Positions 44,401 to 55,190 are shown, counted from the first letter of the stretch. The stretch is DNA of 64,000 nucleotides from Hymenobacter aerilatus (GCF_022921095.1 NZ_CP095053.1:2212501-2276500); one strand, 5' to 3'. The notes: generated by a model from the letters alone, not told the origin. Translations and numbers: made by a program.

Positions 44401-45175
44401 CTACACGGCACGCTACAAAGGCTACACGATTGGTGGCTTTCTGGAGCGCACATTCTTCAACAACAAGAGCATTTTTCGGGTAGGCCCTACCTACGAGCAG
44501 TATACAAGCAGCTTTTCCGACAATAGCTACCTGGGCGAATTGCTGCGCAACCCTATAACCGACACGGCGGTACCCAATGCGGATTTTCAGCGCCTGATTG
44601 GGTTGAATGCTTTGTTTGATCTGGATTTGCGCGACCGGCAAAGCTTTGCCCAGCGCGGTGTGCGCCTGCTGGTGCAGCACGACAGCTACCACCAGCTCAA
44701 CCGCGCCAAAGGGAATTTCGGCCTCACCCAGGGCTTCGCCGAGTACTACGGCACAGCCCGCATCGGCATTCCGATAACGCTGGTGGTGAAAGCCGGTGGT
44801 GCCAAAAACTATGGCGACCGGGACGAAATTCCATTCTACAAATACACCAGCCTGGGCCTGGCCGAAAACCTGCGTGGGTACTACCGCAACCGCTTCACCG
44901 GCGACGCCAGCCTCTACCTAAACACGGAATTGCGCTTGGCCCTGGGCCACGTCCAAACGTCGTTCCTACCCTTCTCCTACGGCATATTCGGGTTCTACGA
45001 CCAGGGCCGCGTGTATTACCGCGGCAGCTCGCCCGATGGCTGGCACCGCGGTACTGGCGCGGGCTTCTATATAGCCCCTGTCACAGATCAGCTGGCGCTG
45101 TCGATTTCGTTTCAGCATTCGAAGGAGCAGAACGTACTGTTCCGCTTTGGGGTAGGCTTCCGCATCGACAAGTAG
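41450..45175 (+). CDS. Secreted metallophosphoesterase fused to an outer-membrane beta-barrel (Omp85/surface-antigen type)
   Basis: 1241 residues. Signal peptide (VVLPLLTVFLLSMHLACAQ). Residues about 27-350 form a calcineurin-like phosphoesterase: VVHLGDVVSNNGLG, FVPGDKDWDN, LLLGHQPVISNG and YAASHDYSLQ are its metal-binding blocks. A long middle (about 400-860) contains a conserved domain of unknown function with VRRSGSFFRQLYKNNNNRVD and PRDRDQAFTKWNGV. The C-terminal about 330 residues form a barrel (YNRNDGFIIGAGINFMQQGF, FGFYDQGRVYYRG, DQLALSISFQHSKEQN, VLFRFGVGFRIDK). The phosphoesterase would lie in the periplasm or at the surface. Substrate unknown. Confidence 0.88.
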   Translation: MRKVVLPLLTVFLLSMHLACAQAPTPPTHTVYLLGNTATAELPNTHLQSLRRTLEQTLGTFTVVHLGDVVSNNGLGSKKDSMRAGETERIDALIGLVKDLQKGRIYFVPGDKDWDNSGREGLKRVRRLEKYIEKQLGGQDAFLPSNGCPGPDIIDVAPNVRLVAINSPWWTHPYHKPEAPDTDCKTLTQDEFREELQDALEETDGRNVLLLGHQPVISNGIYGGHMPLSRHLLPPVFGTLYAAYRQNVGAPRDMANPAYKEFTKQILATLQENPGVIYAASHDYSLQLNQFQGNYHLVSGSFAEKKHVGANSKSLFNKSEEGFSKLEYFADGTVKAYFYTFDAAGTAAKEAYANTVFQSACQEPRLPNVPVNTYIPECPSTPKGVAAPKPDAPAQATVTVAPGPQYAAGSWRRFWMGPLYRTSWTQPVKVKTLDLTTEKGGLRPFGRGGGRQTTSLKLIAADSSEYVFRSVDKDVTRILPPELRNSVAADVLRDITPTAHPYSALVISSMLDKTDILHARPRLFILPDNQQLGPYREDYAGLLGTLEDRPKDPKPNLPGFGNSDNVRRSGSFFRQLYKNNNNRVDAYQLGKARAFDMLVADFGKHQDNWKWAGYDKGKKTIYEPIPRDRDQAFTKWNGVLTYLANRSWAVPSIEDFQAEFHDMKSLNWPARHLDRFLLQSLSRQDWQQIGQYMQQTMTPAVIDEATATLPSELKDISTEELNRKLKARVQELPKALDKYYLLLAKRVDVVGSNKAEVFLADRLPDGNLRVRMYDKDSDKADQLGELLFDRTFKPNETDEVCLYGLDGKDIFRVTGETRKSVLLRIIGGEGKDQIVDNSRVTGLRTLTKVYDVPDTDLQLGRESDNRTSTRPGVNHYDREGFEYDSYRPSATLGYNRNDGFIIGAGINFMQQGFRKPDFKNMYSLDIRGSSNGNFQVGVGARYRHAIGKWDIGARTEYGDFFPYYNFFGLGNNTVKDEGLYDARYYTARYKGYTIGGFLERTFFNNKSIFRVGPTYEQYTSSFSDNSYLGELLRNPITDTAVPNADFQRLIGLNALFDLDLRDRQSFAQRGVRLLVQHDSYHQLNRAKGNFGLTQGFAEYYGTARIGIPITLVVKAGGAKNYGDRDEIPFYKYTSLGLAENLRGYYRNRFTGDASLYLNTELRLALGHVQTSFLPFSYGIFGFYDQGRVYYRGSSPDGWHRGTGAGFYIAPVTDQLALSISFQHSKEQNVLFRFGVGFRIDK

Positions 45176-45197
45176 TGTAATTGGCTATATGAGCAGG

Positions 45198-45319
45198 CGG
45201 TCATGCTGAGCGCAGCGGAGTCGAAGTATCTCGCGTGCTGATGTCAGATAGCCATTCTGAAAAATGAAATCACCGGGACCACGCGAGATGCTTCGACTCC
45301 GCTGCGCTCAGCATGACCG
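45198..45319. repeat. GTCATGCTGAGC-type palindromic element, copy 2
   Basis: About 122 bp: CGGTCATGCTGAGCGCAGCG opens and CGCTGCGCTCAGCATGACCG closes, with GAGTCGAAG/CTTCGACTC continuing the stem and TCTCGCG/CGCGAGAT beyond it. Central 40 nt unpaired. Shares the terminal motif with 10701-10816 and 46450-46569. Confidence 0.8.
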
Positions 45320-45433
45320 TTCTATTCACTCCCCAGCCGAAGGCCAACGATGCCAATGACGAGGCACAAAATATTGTGTCTCTACTTCGTCCGGCTATAT
45401 TTGAGCACTTTTTTCTCACGTTTCCCTCTCCCT

Positions 45434-46417
45434 ATGGAATATCCACTGCTGAAACTGGCTGCTATTGATATTGGCTCCAACGCCGTCCGTTGCCAGATTT
45501 CGGCAGTTTTACTTTACGAAGGTCAGTTCCGACTGAAGCGCGTGGAGTACGTGCGCTACCCCATGCGCCTGGGCGAGGACGTGTTTGCCTCCGGTCAGAT
45601 TTCGGCGCCTAAGAAGGAGAAGTTTGTGAAGTTTCTGCATTCGCTGAAGCTGCTGATGGAGGTGCACGACGTCAACCACCACCTTATTTGCGCCACCTCG
45701 GCCATGCGCACTGCTACCAATGCGCCCGGCATTGTGGCGCGGGTACGCGAGGAGCTGGGCCTGGAAATACAGGTGATTGACGGGCAGGCGGAAGCCGCGT
45801 ACATCAACCGCGTGATGGAACACCTGCTGGAGGACAAGAAGCACTACCTGCACATCGATGTGGGCGGCGGCAGCACTGAGTTCAACATCTACCACGACCG
45901 CCACAAGGTAGCCTCGCAGTCTTTCGAGGTGGGCTCTATTCGGCGGATGCAGCAGGCCGAGCAGGGCACTGATGGCACTACCCTGGAAAGCACCTGGGAC
46001 CGGATGGAAGCCTGGGTACGCGAGAATGCACGGCGCTACCACGTCACGCGCGCCATTGGCACAGGGGGCAACATTGGCAAGATTTACAACATGAGCAAGC
46101 CAACGCCCGGCACGCCTATCACGCGCAAAACCATTGCCGCTACCCTGCGCGGCCTCGAGGCCATGACCATGGACCAGCGCGTGAACGTGGCCATGCTCAA
46201 CCCCGACCGCGCCGACGTTATTCTACCCGCCGGCAATATCTACCTTTCGGCCATGGAATGGGCCAACATCAAAACCATGCAAGTGCCCGACATCGGCCTG
46301 AAAGATGGCATGATGCAGACGCTGTTTGAAGACCACTTCGAGGAAATCCGCCCCGCCGCCAACCACTCCGGCCGCATGCCTTTCCCCAACCTACAAAGCA
46401 ACCCCACTACGGAGTAA
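45434..46417 (+). CDS. ppx: Exopolyphosphatase / guanosine pentaphosphatase (Ppx/GppA family)
   Basis: 327 residues. ASKHA-fold hydrolase of polyphosphate and/or pppGpp. N-terminal LAAIDIGSNAVRCQIS, then ATSAMRTATNAPG, IDGQAEAAYINRV, DVGGGSTEFNIY and GTGGNIGKIYNM are the phosphate- and nucleotide-binding blocks. It has no C-terminal HD-like domain, so it is the short form. The start at 45434 (MEYPLLKLAA) is preferred; a longer frame starts upstream inside unrelated sequence. It converges with ppk1 across a long palindrome. Confidence 0.93.
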   Translation: MEYPLLKLAAIDIGSNAVRCQISAVLLYEGQFRLKRVEYVRYPMRLGEDVFASGQISAPKKEKFVKFLHSLKLLMEVHDVNHHLICATSAMRTATNAPGIVARVREELGLEIQVIDGQAEAAYINRVMEHLLEDKKHYLHIDVGGGSTEFNIYHDRHKVASQSFEVGSIRRMQQAEQGTDGTTLESTWDRMEAWVRENARRYHVTRAIGTGGNIGKIYNMSKPTPGTPITRKTIAATLRGLEAMTMDQRVNVAMLNPDRADVILPAGNIYLSAMEWANIKTMQVPDIGLKDGMMQTLFEDHFEEIRPAANHSGRMPFPNLQSNPTTE

Positions 46418-46449
46418 GTGGTGAGCTTATTAGATTAAGCTGAATATGC

Positions 46450-46569
46450 AAAAGCGTCTGTCATCCTGAGCAAAGCGAAGGACCTTATCACGCCTAAACG
46501 ACTGACGTAACAACGTCCTGTTCTACCGTGATAAGGTCCTTCGCTTTGCTCAGGATGACAGACGCTTTT
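46450..46569. repeat. GTCATCCTGAGC-type palindromic element, copy 3
   Basis: 120 bp with arms of about 43 bp that are perfect to the eye: AAAAGCGTCTGTCATCCTGA (outer) through GCAAAGCGAAGGACCTTATC to CACG, mirrored on the other side, with a central 34 nt. Lies between convergent ppx and ppk1 and could terminate or stabilise both transcripts. Confidence 0.85.
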
Positions 46570-46597
46570 TTAGCGCATCACCTCACAACTTCACCAC

Positions 46598-48940
46598 TCA
46601 GTCCTTGCTTGGCCCTAGGTGATGGTTAGGCGTTTCCAGCATTTCTTCTGCTTCATCGGTGTCGCATTCTTCCTCGCCCAGGGCGGCTACAGCCAGCGGA
46701 TCGAGTAGCTCGTCGGCGGGTACCTCGGGGGCGGTGCCGGCCACAGCAGCGTGCTGGGCGGCAGCAATTGCTTGCTCGGTGCGACGGCGCTGCTGGTCCA
46801 GCAGTTCGAGTAGGCCCTCGGGCGTGGCGTTGGCCAGCAGCTCTGCATCGGGCAGGTAGAAAGCGCGGTGGATGTTGATGGCGGGTTCGTCGGCACCCGG
46901 CTTGAGGCGGATGTATGCCCCATCCTCGCGCATGAGGTAGGAATTCTGGTTGTCCAGCAGGTTCATCATCAGGATGCTGATGGCCTCACGCTTGAGCTGC
47001 GGATTCACAATCAGAAACAGCGCCTCAATACGCCGGTCAAAGGAGCGCACCATCATATCGGCCGAGCCGGCGTATACTTTCGGCTGCCCGACCTGATGAA
47101 AATAGAACAGGCGCGAGTGTTCCAAGTAGTCGCCTACAATGCTGCGCACCTCAATGTTCTCACTCAGCCCTACCCTACCCGGCCGCAAGCAGCAAATGCC
47201 GCGCACAATGAACCGAATGGGCACACCAGCCTTGCTGGCCTTGTAAAACTCATCTATCATCTCCTTGTCTTCCAAGGAATTCATCTTCATCACAATGCCG
47301 CTGGGCAGACCCTTCTTGGCATTCCTCACCTCCTCACGGATGAGGTGAATGAGTTGCTGACGCATATCCTTTGGCGCCGTGATGAGGTACTCGTAGTCGT
47401 CGGGCTGAGAGTGGCCGGTGATAACGTTAAAGAATTCCGACACGTCGTGACCATACACGTCGTTGGTCGTGAGCATGCTCACATCGGTGTAGAGACGCGA
47501 GGTTTGCTCGTTGTAGTTGCCTGACCCGATGTGCACGTAGCGCGTCACCTTCTCGCCTTCCTTGCGGATGATCTGCAACATCTTGGTGTGGGTCTTGTAC
47601 TTTCCTACCCCGTAAATCACGAAGCAGCCGGCCTTTTCCAGCTTGGCGCCCTCACGAATGTTGCGCTCCTCGTCAAAACGCGCTTTCACTTCAAACAGCA
47701 CCGACACGTGCTTGCCGTTCTCAGCCGCCTTCAGTAATGCCGCCGACACCCGCGAGTCCTCGGCCAAACGGTAAATGGTCTGCTTGATACCCAGCACGTA
47801 GGGGTCCTCGGCAGCCTGCTCCAGCAGCCGCACCATGGGCTCGATGCTGTTGTAGGGATGATGCAGCAGCACATCGTAGTGCTTGAGGTATTCAAACAAG
47901 TTTTCCTCGGCGCCTTCGGGCAGGCTAAGTGGAGGCACTGCCGCTGGCATGCGAGCCGCTTTGCCTCGGAAGTTCGGGTGCTTCAGAATCTGAAACAGCC
48001 CTTTCATATCAATCAGCGAGTTGATAACGAACACGTTGCCGTTGTCAATCTTCCAGCGCTCCTTCAGTACACTCAGCAAAATTGGGGAGGCGTTCTGCTC
48101 GATTTCCAGGCGTACTACCCTACCCTTCTTGCGCGTTTTCAAGCCCGACTGAATCTCTTTGATGAAATCCACGTCGATGTCGTCCGACTCTTCCAGCGTG
48201 AAATCACCGTTGCGGGTGATGCGGAACAGACTCGCCGCCAGAATATCCACGTTGCGGAACAGCTTGGGTAGGTTGGCCCGCACAATCTCTTCAATAGGAA
48301 CAAACAGCACCCTGTCTTTGCGCGACAACTCGAAGAAGCGCGCCAGGTTCTGCGGAATCTGCACGAAGGTGAGGCGCTCCTGCCCTTTTTCCATATCGCC
48401 ATCGCCTAGGCTACCGCTGCCCGCCCGCGTCACTACCCCAAAGATGAGCATCTGGTTCATCATCATGGGGAAGCCGTGGTAGGAATCGTATACCATGGGC
48501 GTAAGCAGCGGAAACACCGTGTTTTTGAAGTAACCGTCGGCCTTCTTCTGCTCAGTTTCCGTGAGGTCTTCCATCTTCAAAAGGCTGAAGCCGTTCTTTT
48601 CAAACAGCGGCTTCAGTTCATTCAGGAAGGTGAGCGACTGGTCGTTCACGAAGCGGTGGGCGAAGTCCAACAGTTTGCGCCGAAACGGCAGCTCGCGTAG
48701 CCCTGAATAGTCGATGCGCTCCTTACCGTAGTCGAGGTAGTTGTACAGCGACCCTACCCGAATCATGAAAAACTCGTCGAGGTTCGACGAGGTAATAGCC
48801 AGGAATTTCAGGCGGTCGAACAGCGTGCGGGCGGTATCCTTGGCCTGGTCGAGCACGCGGTAGTTGAAGCGCATCCAGCTCAGGTCGCGGCTGATGTACT
48901 TGCTTTTGCGGATGAGGTCGGAAGATTTAAAGAGTTTCAT
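46598..48940 (-). CDS. ppk1: Polyphosphate kinase 1
   Basis: About 780 residues. Makes polyphosphate from ATP. N-terminal domain KYISRDLSWMRFNYRVLDQA and ITSSNLDEFFMIRVG; head domain; phospholipase-D-like catalytic domains with HHPYNSIEPMVRLLEQAAED, KTHTKMLQIIRKEG, YVHIGSGNYNEQTSRLYTDV (catalytic His region) and RSFDRRIEALFLI. The C-terminal about 60 residues are an acidic extension (EECDTDEAEEM). The start may be ATG 48940 (MKLFKSSDLIRKS) or ATG 48967, nine codons earlier. Convergent with ppx. Confidence 0.96.
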   Translation of the reverse strand: MKLFKSSDLIRKSKYISRDLSWMRFNYRVLDQAKDTARTLFDRLKFLAITSSNLDEFFMIRVGSLYNYLDYGKERIDYSGLRELPFRRKLLDFAHRFVNDQSLTFLNELKPLFEKNGFSLLKMEDLTETEQKKADGYFKNTVFPLLTPMVYDSYHGFPMMMNQMLIFGVVTRAGSGSLGDGDMEKGQERLTFVQIPQNLARFFELSRKDRVLFVPIEEIVRANLPKLFRNVDILAASLFRITRNGDFTLEESDDIDVDFIKEIQSGLKTRKKGRVVRLEIEQNASPILLSVLKERWKIDNGNVFVINSLIDMKGLFQILKHPNFRGKAARMPAAVPPLSLPEGAEENLFEYLKHYDVLLHHPYNSIEPMVRLLEQAAEDPYVLGIKQTIYRLAEDSRVSAALLKAAENGKHVSVLFEVKARFDEERNIREGAKLEKAGCFVIYGVGKYKTHTKMLQIIRKEGEKVTRYVHIGSGNYNEQTSRLYTDVSMLTTNDVYGHDVSEFFNVITGHSQPDDYEYLITAPKDMRQQLIHLIREEVRNAKKGLPSGIVMKMNSLEDKEMIDEFYKASKAGVPIRFIVRGICCLRPGRVGLSENIEVRSIVGDYLEHSRLFYFHQVGQPKVYAGSADMMVRSFDRRIEALFLIVNPQLKREAISILMMNLLDNQNSYLMREDGAYIRLKPGADEPAINIHRAFYLPDAELLANATPEGLLELLDQQRRRTEQAIAAAQHAAVAGTAPEVPADELLDPLAVAALGEEECDTDEAEEMLETPNHHLGPSKD

Positions 48941-49050
48941 GAGATAGAAGGGCAGACTACGAGGCATAAGGCAGCAAGCTACACGCTATGCTTGTAGTTG
49001 GGCGGTTCAGATCGTACTACATCACTACGCGTAATACGCGGCCGGAAGAT

Positions 49051-49082
49051 AAAAAAAGCCCGCTGGGCAGCGGGCTTTTTTT
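49051..49082 (-). terminator. Intrinsic terminator after gyrB (bidirectional)
   Basis: A perfect 14-bp stem AAAAAAAGCCCGCT/AGCGGGCTTTTTTT with a 4-nt loop. It works on paper in both directions; gyrB ends 7 nt away. Confidence 0.93.
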
Positions 49083-49088
49083 ACAACG

Positions 49089-51080
<1,992 letters not shown>

Positions 51081-51100
51081 TCAGCGCAAAATTTAGTATA

Positions 51101-51108
51101 CAAAGATA
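51101..51108 (-). promoter_or_regulatory. Predicted promoter (-7 box) of gyrB
   Basis: Minus strand TATCTTTG (exact TAnnTTTG), 36 nt upstream of ATG; CTGG lies 20 nt further up in the -33 position. Confidence 0.6.
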
Positions 51109-51320
51109 CCGATTTTATCCGGTTTTTGCCAGTTTTCGCCCGGTTTGCGGCCCATAAACGTGGCCATTAAATCAAGCACTTTCAGGCCTGCCTACTGTCG
51201 ACTTTTTTTAGGGGGTAAGAAGTGCTTCTCACTAACTGGCAATGGGTAAGAACGCACCAGTTGGCTTGCAATTATAAATCTATATTACTATATTAAGCAG
51301 CTCACCAAACTCCAACTGCC

Positions 51321-51533
51321 ATGGCTACTCTACTCGCGCTTGCTGGTCGGCCCACTACGGTTCGGCGCATTCTGTCCTTGAAGTGGCACCGTCCGTCGCT
51401 GCTCACTACGGTACACCAGTTGCACAAAGCCGAGCGCCTGCGAAAGCAGCAGGAGTTGCAGGCGCAGGAAGAGGAACGCTGCTACGGCTATGCCTGGGTG
51501 AGTGCCTGCCAGGGCTTTGCTTCTATCTTTTGA
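51321..51533 (+). CDS. Small hypothetical protein
   Basis: 70 residues: basic, helical, Gln/Glu-rich in the middle (LHKAERLRKQQELQAQEEER). No family recognised and no signal peptide. ATG 51321 follows an A/T-rich stretch that could hold a promoter, and a very strong terminator lies 17 nt after the stop, which together make a real transcript plausible. It could also be a non-coding transcript. Confidence 0.45.
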   Translation: MATLLALAGRPTTVRRILSLKWHRPSLLTTVHQLHKAERLRKQQELQAQEEERCYGYAWVSACQGFASIF

Positions 51534-51549
51534 TTTCCTACCCTCTCGC

Positions 51550-51597
51550 AAACGAAAGCCCCGTTGCTACCTTAGTGTAGCAACGGGGCTTTCGTTT
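51550..51597. terminator. Bidirectional intrinsic terminator
   Basis: A perfect 21-bp stem AAACGAAAGCCCCGTTGCTA-C against its mirror (51550-51570 with 51577-51597), 6-nt loop CTTAGT. It separates the small ORF from the converging SDR gene. Confidence 0.92.
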
Positions 51598-51613
51598 AGG
51601 ATAGATATGTGGC

Positions 51614-52351
51614 TTACAGCTGCGCTAGGCGGCCCCCATCTACACGGAGCAGGGCGCCCTGCACAAACTTAGCATCCTCGGAGGCGAGGTAGGCAATGGC
51701 AGCGGCCACATCTTCGGGTTTTCCCACGTTGGCTTTGTCGATTTTCTCTACCCCGCTTTTGATGTTGGGATTCTCCCAGAGCATGGGCGTATCGATGGCG
51801 CCGGGTAGTACGGAGTTTACCCGGATATTCTTGGGCTGCCCCTCCAGCGCCGAGGAGCGCGTGAGCGACAGCACCGCCGCCTTAGCCGCCGCGTAGGGCG
51901 CTACCAGCGGGCTGGTTTCGATGGCGTGAATGCTGGATACGTTGACGATGGTACCGCCCTCGGGCATGTGCAAAAAAGCTTGCTTGGTGAAGTAGAACGT
52001 ACCCAGCAAATCCACACTCAGCACACGCATCCAATCGTCGCCGGTTAGTTCTTCCAGGGGCTTGAAGTCCATCAGGCCCGCATTGTTGACGATGACATCC
52101 AAGCGGCCAAAATGCTTCAGCGCACTGGCTACTGTGGCCTCTACCTTCTTCTCTCTGGCCACATCGCAGACGCTGGTGTGCACAGCGGGGGCGCCGATAT
52201 CCAGCACGATTTGCGCCGCTGCCTTCAGTTTTTTGTTATCGAGGCCTACCAACATTAGGCGGGCGCCTTCGGAGGCCAGCCGCTTGGCCACGGCCAATCC
52301 AATACCACTGTCGCCGCCGGTTACCAGCGCCACTTTATTCTCAAATCGCAT
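51614..52351 (-). CDS. SDR-family oxidoreductase
   Basis: 245 residues, classical short-chain dehydrogenase. Cofactor loop VTGGDSGIGLAVAKRLA (TGxxxGIG), NNAG motif (VNNAGLMDF), catalytic Ser with Tyr-x3-Lys (VSSIHAIET...YAAAKAAV) and the C-terminal PGAIDTPM loop. Substrate unknown. It is followed by a GH1-like gene upstream on the same strand (52 nt gap). Confidence 0.92.
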   Translation of the reverse strand: MRFENKVALVTGGDSGIGLAVAKRLASEGARLMLVGLDNKKLKAAAQIVLDIGAPAVHTSVCDVAREKKVEATVASALKHFGRLDVIVNNAGLMDFKPLEELTGDDWMRVLSVDLLGTFYFTKQAFLHMPEGGTIVNVSSIHAIETSPLVAPYAAAKAAVLSLTRSSALEGQPKNIRVNSVLPGAIDTPMLWENPNIKSGVEKIDKANVGKPEDVAAAIAYLASEDAKFVQGALLRVDGGRLAQL

Positions 52352-52403
52352 ACGTAGGTGTAGTTCGTGTCTTGAAAGAAACGGGAGGGGAAACTCGACA
52401 GTA

Positions 52404-53720
52404 CTACGGCTCTGCGGACGGTGTGTTGGCTGGCGCGGTCGATTTATCCTGTTGTGCTTGCCGGGCCTGGGTTTTCTTGTTGCGCGCCCATGGCTCCTCG
52501 TTTTCGCTGGGCATGATGATGGGCACCTGCAAGCACACGCTTTGGGCGGGCAGCACCTGGCGCCAATCGTGGATGAGTTGTTTGTAGGCCTCCCCTACCG
52601 GCCGGATGTTGCGGTCAAGGTCGTAGAGGCCCAGTGGGTTCACGTGGCCGTTGTTTTCGCGCAGGGCCGTGTCCCAGTCTACCTGATCGGTGAGCGAGTA
52701 CCACGTGAAGCCCACGATGGGCACGCCGTCGTTGCGCACGCGCAGCACGTTGGCCCACTCCTTCCAGAGCCACTGCACGGCCTCGTCACCATTGGGCCCT
52801 TGCCACAAGTTGGTTTCGGTGTGCATCACGGGTAGGCGGTATCGGTCGTGGTACTGCCGGGTAATCACGTGGTAGCCGAACACCTCGCCCGATGCGGTGG
52901 TGCTGCCATCGGCACGTACGCGGTGCTCGTTGGTCTTGTAGTAGTCGTTGCCCATGATGCAGTGGTGCTTGAGGTTACCCTTCAGAAAGAAGTGATATTC
53001 CTCGCGCGTCATGCCATTGTCCAGGAGATACTCGTACATCTCGGAGTCTACCCGGCGGCCGTAGTTGAGGTCGAGCGACAGAAACCGTTTGGCGTTCAGT
53101 TGCTCAGCGGGCTTGATAGCGGCGGGATTCTCAGCGTGGAAGTACTCCGACGACTCACTCTGGATAAACAGCGCATCGGGCCGCACCTCCAAAATGGCGT
53201 GCATGGCCAGCACATTGGCCTTCACAATGTACTTGAGGGCCGTCACGAAAGCCCTGTCACTGGCTAATTGCTCGTTCCACCAGCCATACAGCGCCGAAAA
53301 CTCGGCGCAGATGTACATTTCATTGACGGGCGTGTAGAGCTGCACCCACGGAAAGCGCTCGGCAAAGGCCCGCGCATATTGCGCAAAGAGGGTAGGAAAC
53401 TCACCGTTCTGAAAATTCCCTACCCAGTCGGGCACCCCAAAGTGGCACAGGTCTACGATGGGCACAATGTCGCGCCGCCGCAGCTCCCCAAACGTTTCAT
53501 CCGCAAACGACCAATCGTATTTGCCCGGTCCCAGAAAGGTGGTGTGAATAGGCGGGCCATAACGCAAGAATGAAATACCCAGCTCTTGCACCCGATCAAA
53601 ATCGGTGCGCCAATGCTGGTAGTGGCCACATTTTTCCAGCTCATCTACCCGCTCTGCGCCATGCTTGATGGTAGGGTTGCTGTTCTCGATGCCTGTAGCA
53701 AACAGAAAGAGAGAGTTCAT
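52404..53720 (-). CDS. Glycoside hydrolase family 1-like protein
   Basis: 438 residues. TIM-barrel retaining glycosidase. Acid/base Glu134 (YTPVNEMYI, family motif TxNEP with Met in place of Pro) and nucleophile Glu302 (VMHTETNLWQ, family T/I-ENG type with Asn). Other barrel text: LGISFLRYGPPIHTTFLGPG, VDLCHFGVPDW, GFTWYSLTDQVDWD. The two acidic residues are kept but both surrounding motifs differ from standard beta-glucosidases, so specificity is open. Ends in a Gln/Ala-rich tail. ATG 53720; a longer frame starts at 53885. Confidence 0.83.
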   Translation of the reverse strand: MNSLFLFATGIENSNPTIKHGAERVDELEKCGHYQHWRTDFDRVQELGISFLRYGPPIHTTFLGPGKYDWSFADETFGELRRRDIVPIVDLCHFGVPDWVGNFQNGEFPTLFAQYARAFAERFPWVQLYTPVNEMYICAEFSALYGWWNEQLASDRAFVTALKYIVKANVLAMHAILEVRPDALFIQSESSEYFHAENPAAIKPAEQLNAKRFLSLDLNYGRRVDSEMYEYLLDNGMTREEYHFFLKGNLKHHCIMGNDYYKTNEHRVRADGSTTASGEVFGYHVITRQYHDRYRLPVMHTETNLWQGPNGDEAVQWLWKEWANVLRVRNDGVPIVGFTWYSLTDQVDWDTALRENNGHVNPLGLYDLDRNIRPVGEAYKQLIHDWRQVLPAQSVCLQVPIIMPSENEEPWARNKKTQARQAQQDKSTAPANTPSAEP

Positions 53721-53996
53721 AGGCCAAAACGTAGTGAGAGCAGAAAAAGTAGGTGACGAAGCCTCCACAGAACTACGCCAGAAGCTGAACCATATAGCCG
53801 ATACTGATTTTGCTACCCCTGCGTTGTCAGGCCCCTCTCTTGGCCTGAAGCTGAACAGCGGTTGGGGTGAGAACAGGCCCGGCACACGACACGCTGTAGA
53901 CCTATTCGCCTAATTCACTCAACAATTAGTGGTATCTATGGCTTTTTAAACAAGTAGCTGTCTACCCTGGGCAGTCGTCATTTCTTTTCCTACTCA

Positions 53997-55067
53997 ATGA
54001 TCCGTTCCGCCATTGCGGCCACAGGCAGCTATATCCCCGATACAATTGTTGGGAATGAAGATTTTCTGACAGCCCGGTTCTTCACGGCCGAAGGCACCGA
54101 GATAACACAGGAACCTTCTACCATTCTAGCAAAGTTTAGCGCCATCACGGGCATTCAGCAACGGCGGTATGCCCATACCGACCACAACGCTTCTGATCTG
54201 GGCTTCCTGGCAGCGCAAGATGCACTCACCAGCTCCGGCATCGACCCCGAAACGCTCGATTATATCATTGTAGCTCACAACTTTGGTGATGTAGTCTCGG
54301 GTAGCAACCGGGTAGATATGGTGCCCTCGCTGGCTTCGCGCATCAAAGAACGGCTGGCCATCCGCAACCCCAACTGCGTGGCCTACGATATGGCCTTTGG
54401 CTGCCCCGGTTGGCTGGAAGCCATCATACAGGCTAACTATTACATCCGCTCCGGCGACGCCCAGCGGTGCCTAGTTATCGGCACCGAAACCTTGTCCCGC
54501 ATTGTAGACCCGCACGACCGCGACACTATGTTGTTCAGCGACGGCAGCGGCGCCGTTGTTTTGGAGGCCCGCTCGCAGGACGGCCGCGGCATTCTGGCGC
54601 ATCATACCCAAACGCACGCCCACGAATACGCTGGCTTGCTGCAAATGGGCAAGTCCTACCACCCAGAAAAGGCGACGGAGCCAGAGCGCTACATGAAGAT
54701 GAACGGCCGCCGACTCTACGAATTTGCCTTGCAACACGTACCGCTGGTTATTCAAACGGCGCTGCAAAAGGCGCAAGTACCGCTTCAGCAGATTCGCAAA
54801 GTGCTTATCCATCAGGCCAATGAGAAAATGGATATTGCCATACTGCAGCGCCTTTTCAAACTGTATGGTGAGGAATACACCAACCAGGAGCTGATGCCCA
54901 TGACTATTAGCTGGCTAGGCAATAGCTCGGTGGCTACTATCCCTACCCTACTCGATCTGTTGCAGAAAGGCCAGCTACCCGGCCACCACATTGAAGCGGG
55001 AGATGTTGTGCTGTTTGCTTCTGTAGGGGCCGGCATGAACATCAATGCCGTCGTATATCAGTTTTGA
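53997..55067 (+). CDS. 3-oxoacyl-ACP synthase III family protein (second FabH-like enzyme)
   Basis: 356 residues. Thiolase fold with Cys136 (MAFGCPGWLEA), His in LIHQANEKMD and Asn in SWLGNSSVATIPTLL. The conserved Cys sits in GCPG instead of the CSG of FabH (16506-17513), and there is an insertion-rich start (FFTAEGTEITQEPSTILAKF). Such paralogues make specialised acyl or polyketide starters rather than housekeeping fatty acids. Start ATG 53997. An SDR gene follows in the same direction. Confidence 0.88.
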   Translation: MIRSAIAATGSYIPDTIVGNEDFLTARFFTAEGTEITQEPSTILAKFSAITGIQQRRYAHTDHNASDLGFLAAQDALTSSGIDPETLDYIIVAHNFGDVVSGSNRVDMVPSLASRIKERLAIRNPNCVAYDMAFGCPGWLEAIIQANYYIRSGDAQRCLVIGTETLSRIVDPHDRDTMLFSDGSGAVVLEARSQDGRGILAHHTQTHAHEYAGLLQMGKSYHPEKATEPERYMKMNGRRLYEFALQHVPLVIQTALQKAQVPLQQIRKVLIHQANEKMDIAILQRLFKLYGEEYTNQELMPMTISWLGNSSVATIPTLLDLLQKGQLPGHHIEAGDVVLFASVGAGMNINAVVYQF

Positions 55068-55190
55068 CATAGAACAAGCCAGCCAGCGCCGGATTAGCAC
55101 TGATGGTGACAGATAGAAGACAAACAAAGGCAAGAACACAGCACTTTACGTGTTTTGCCCCGTTAAACCCGTATTTTTTTCTCTAAATGA

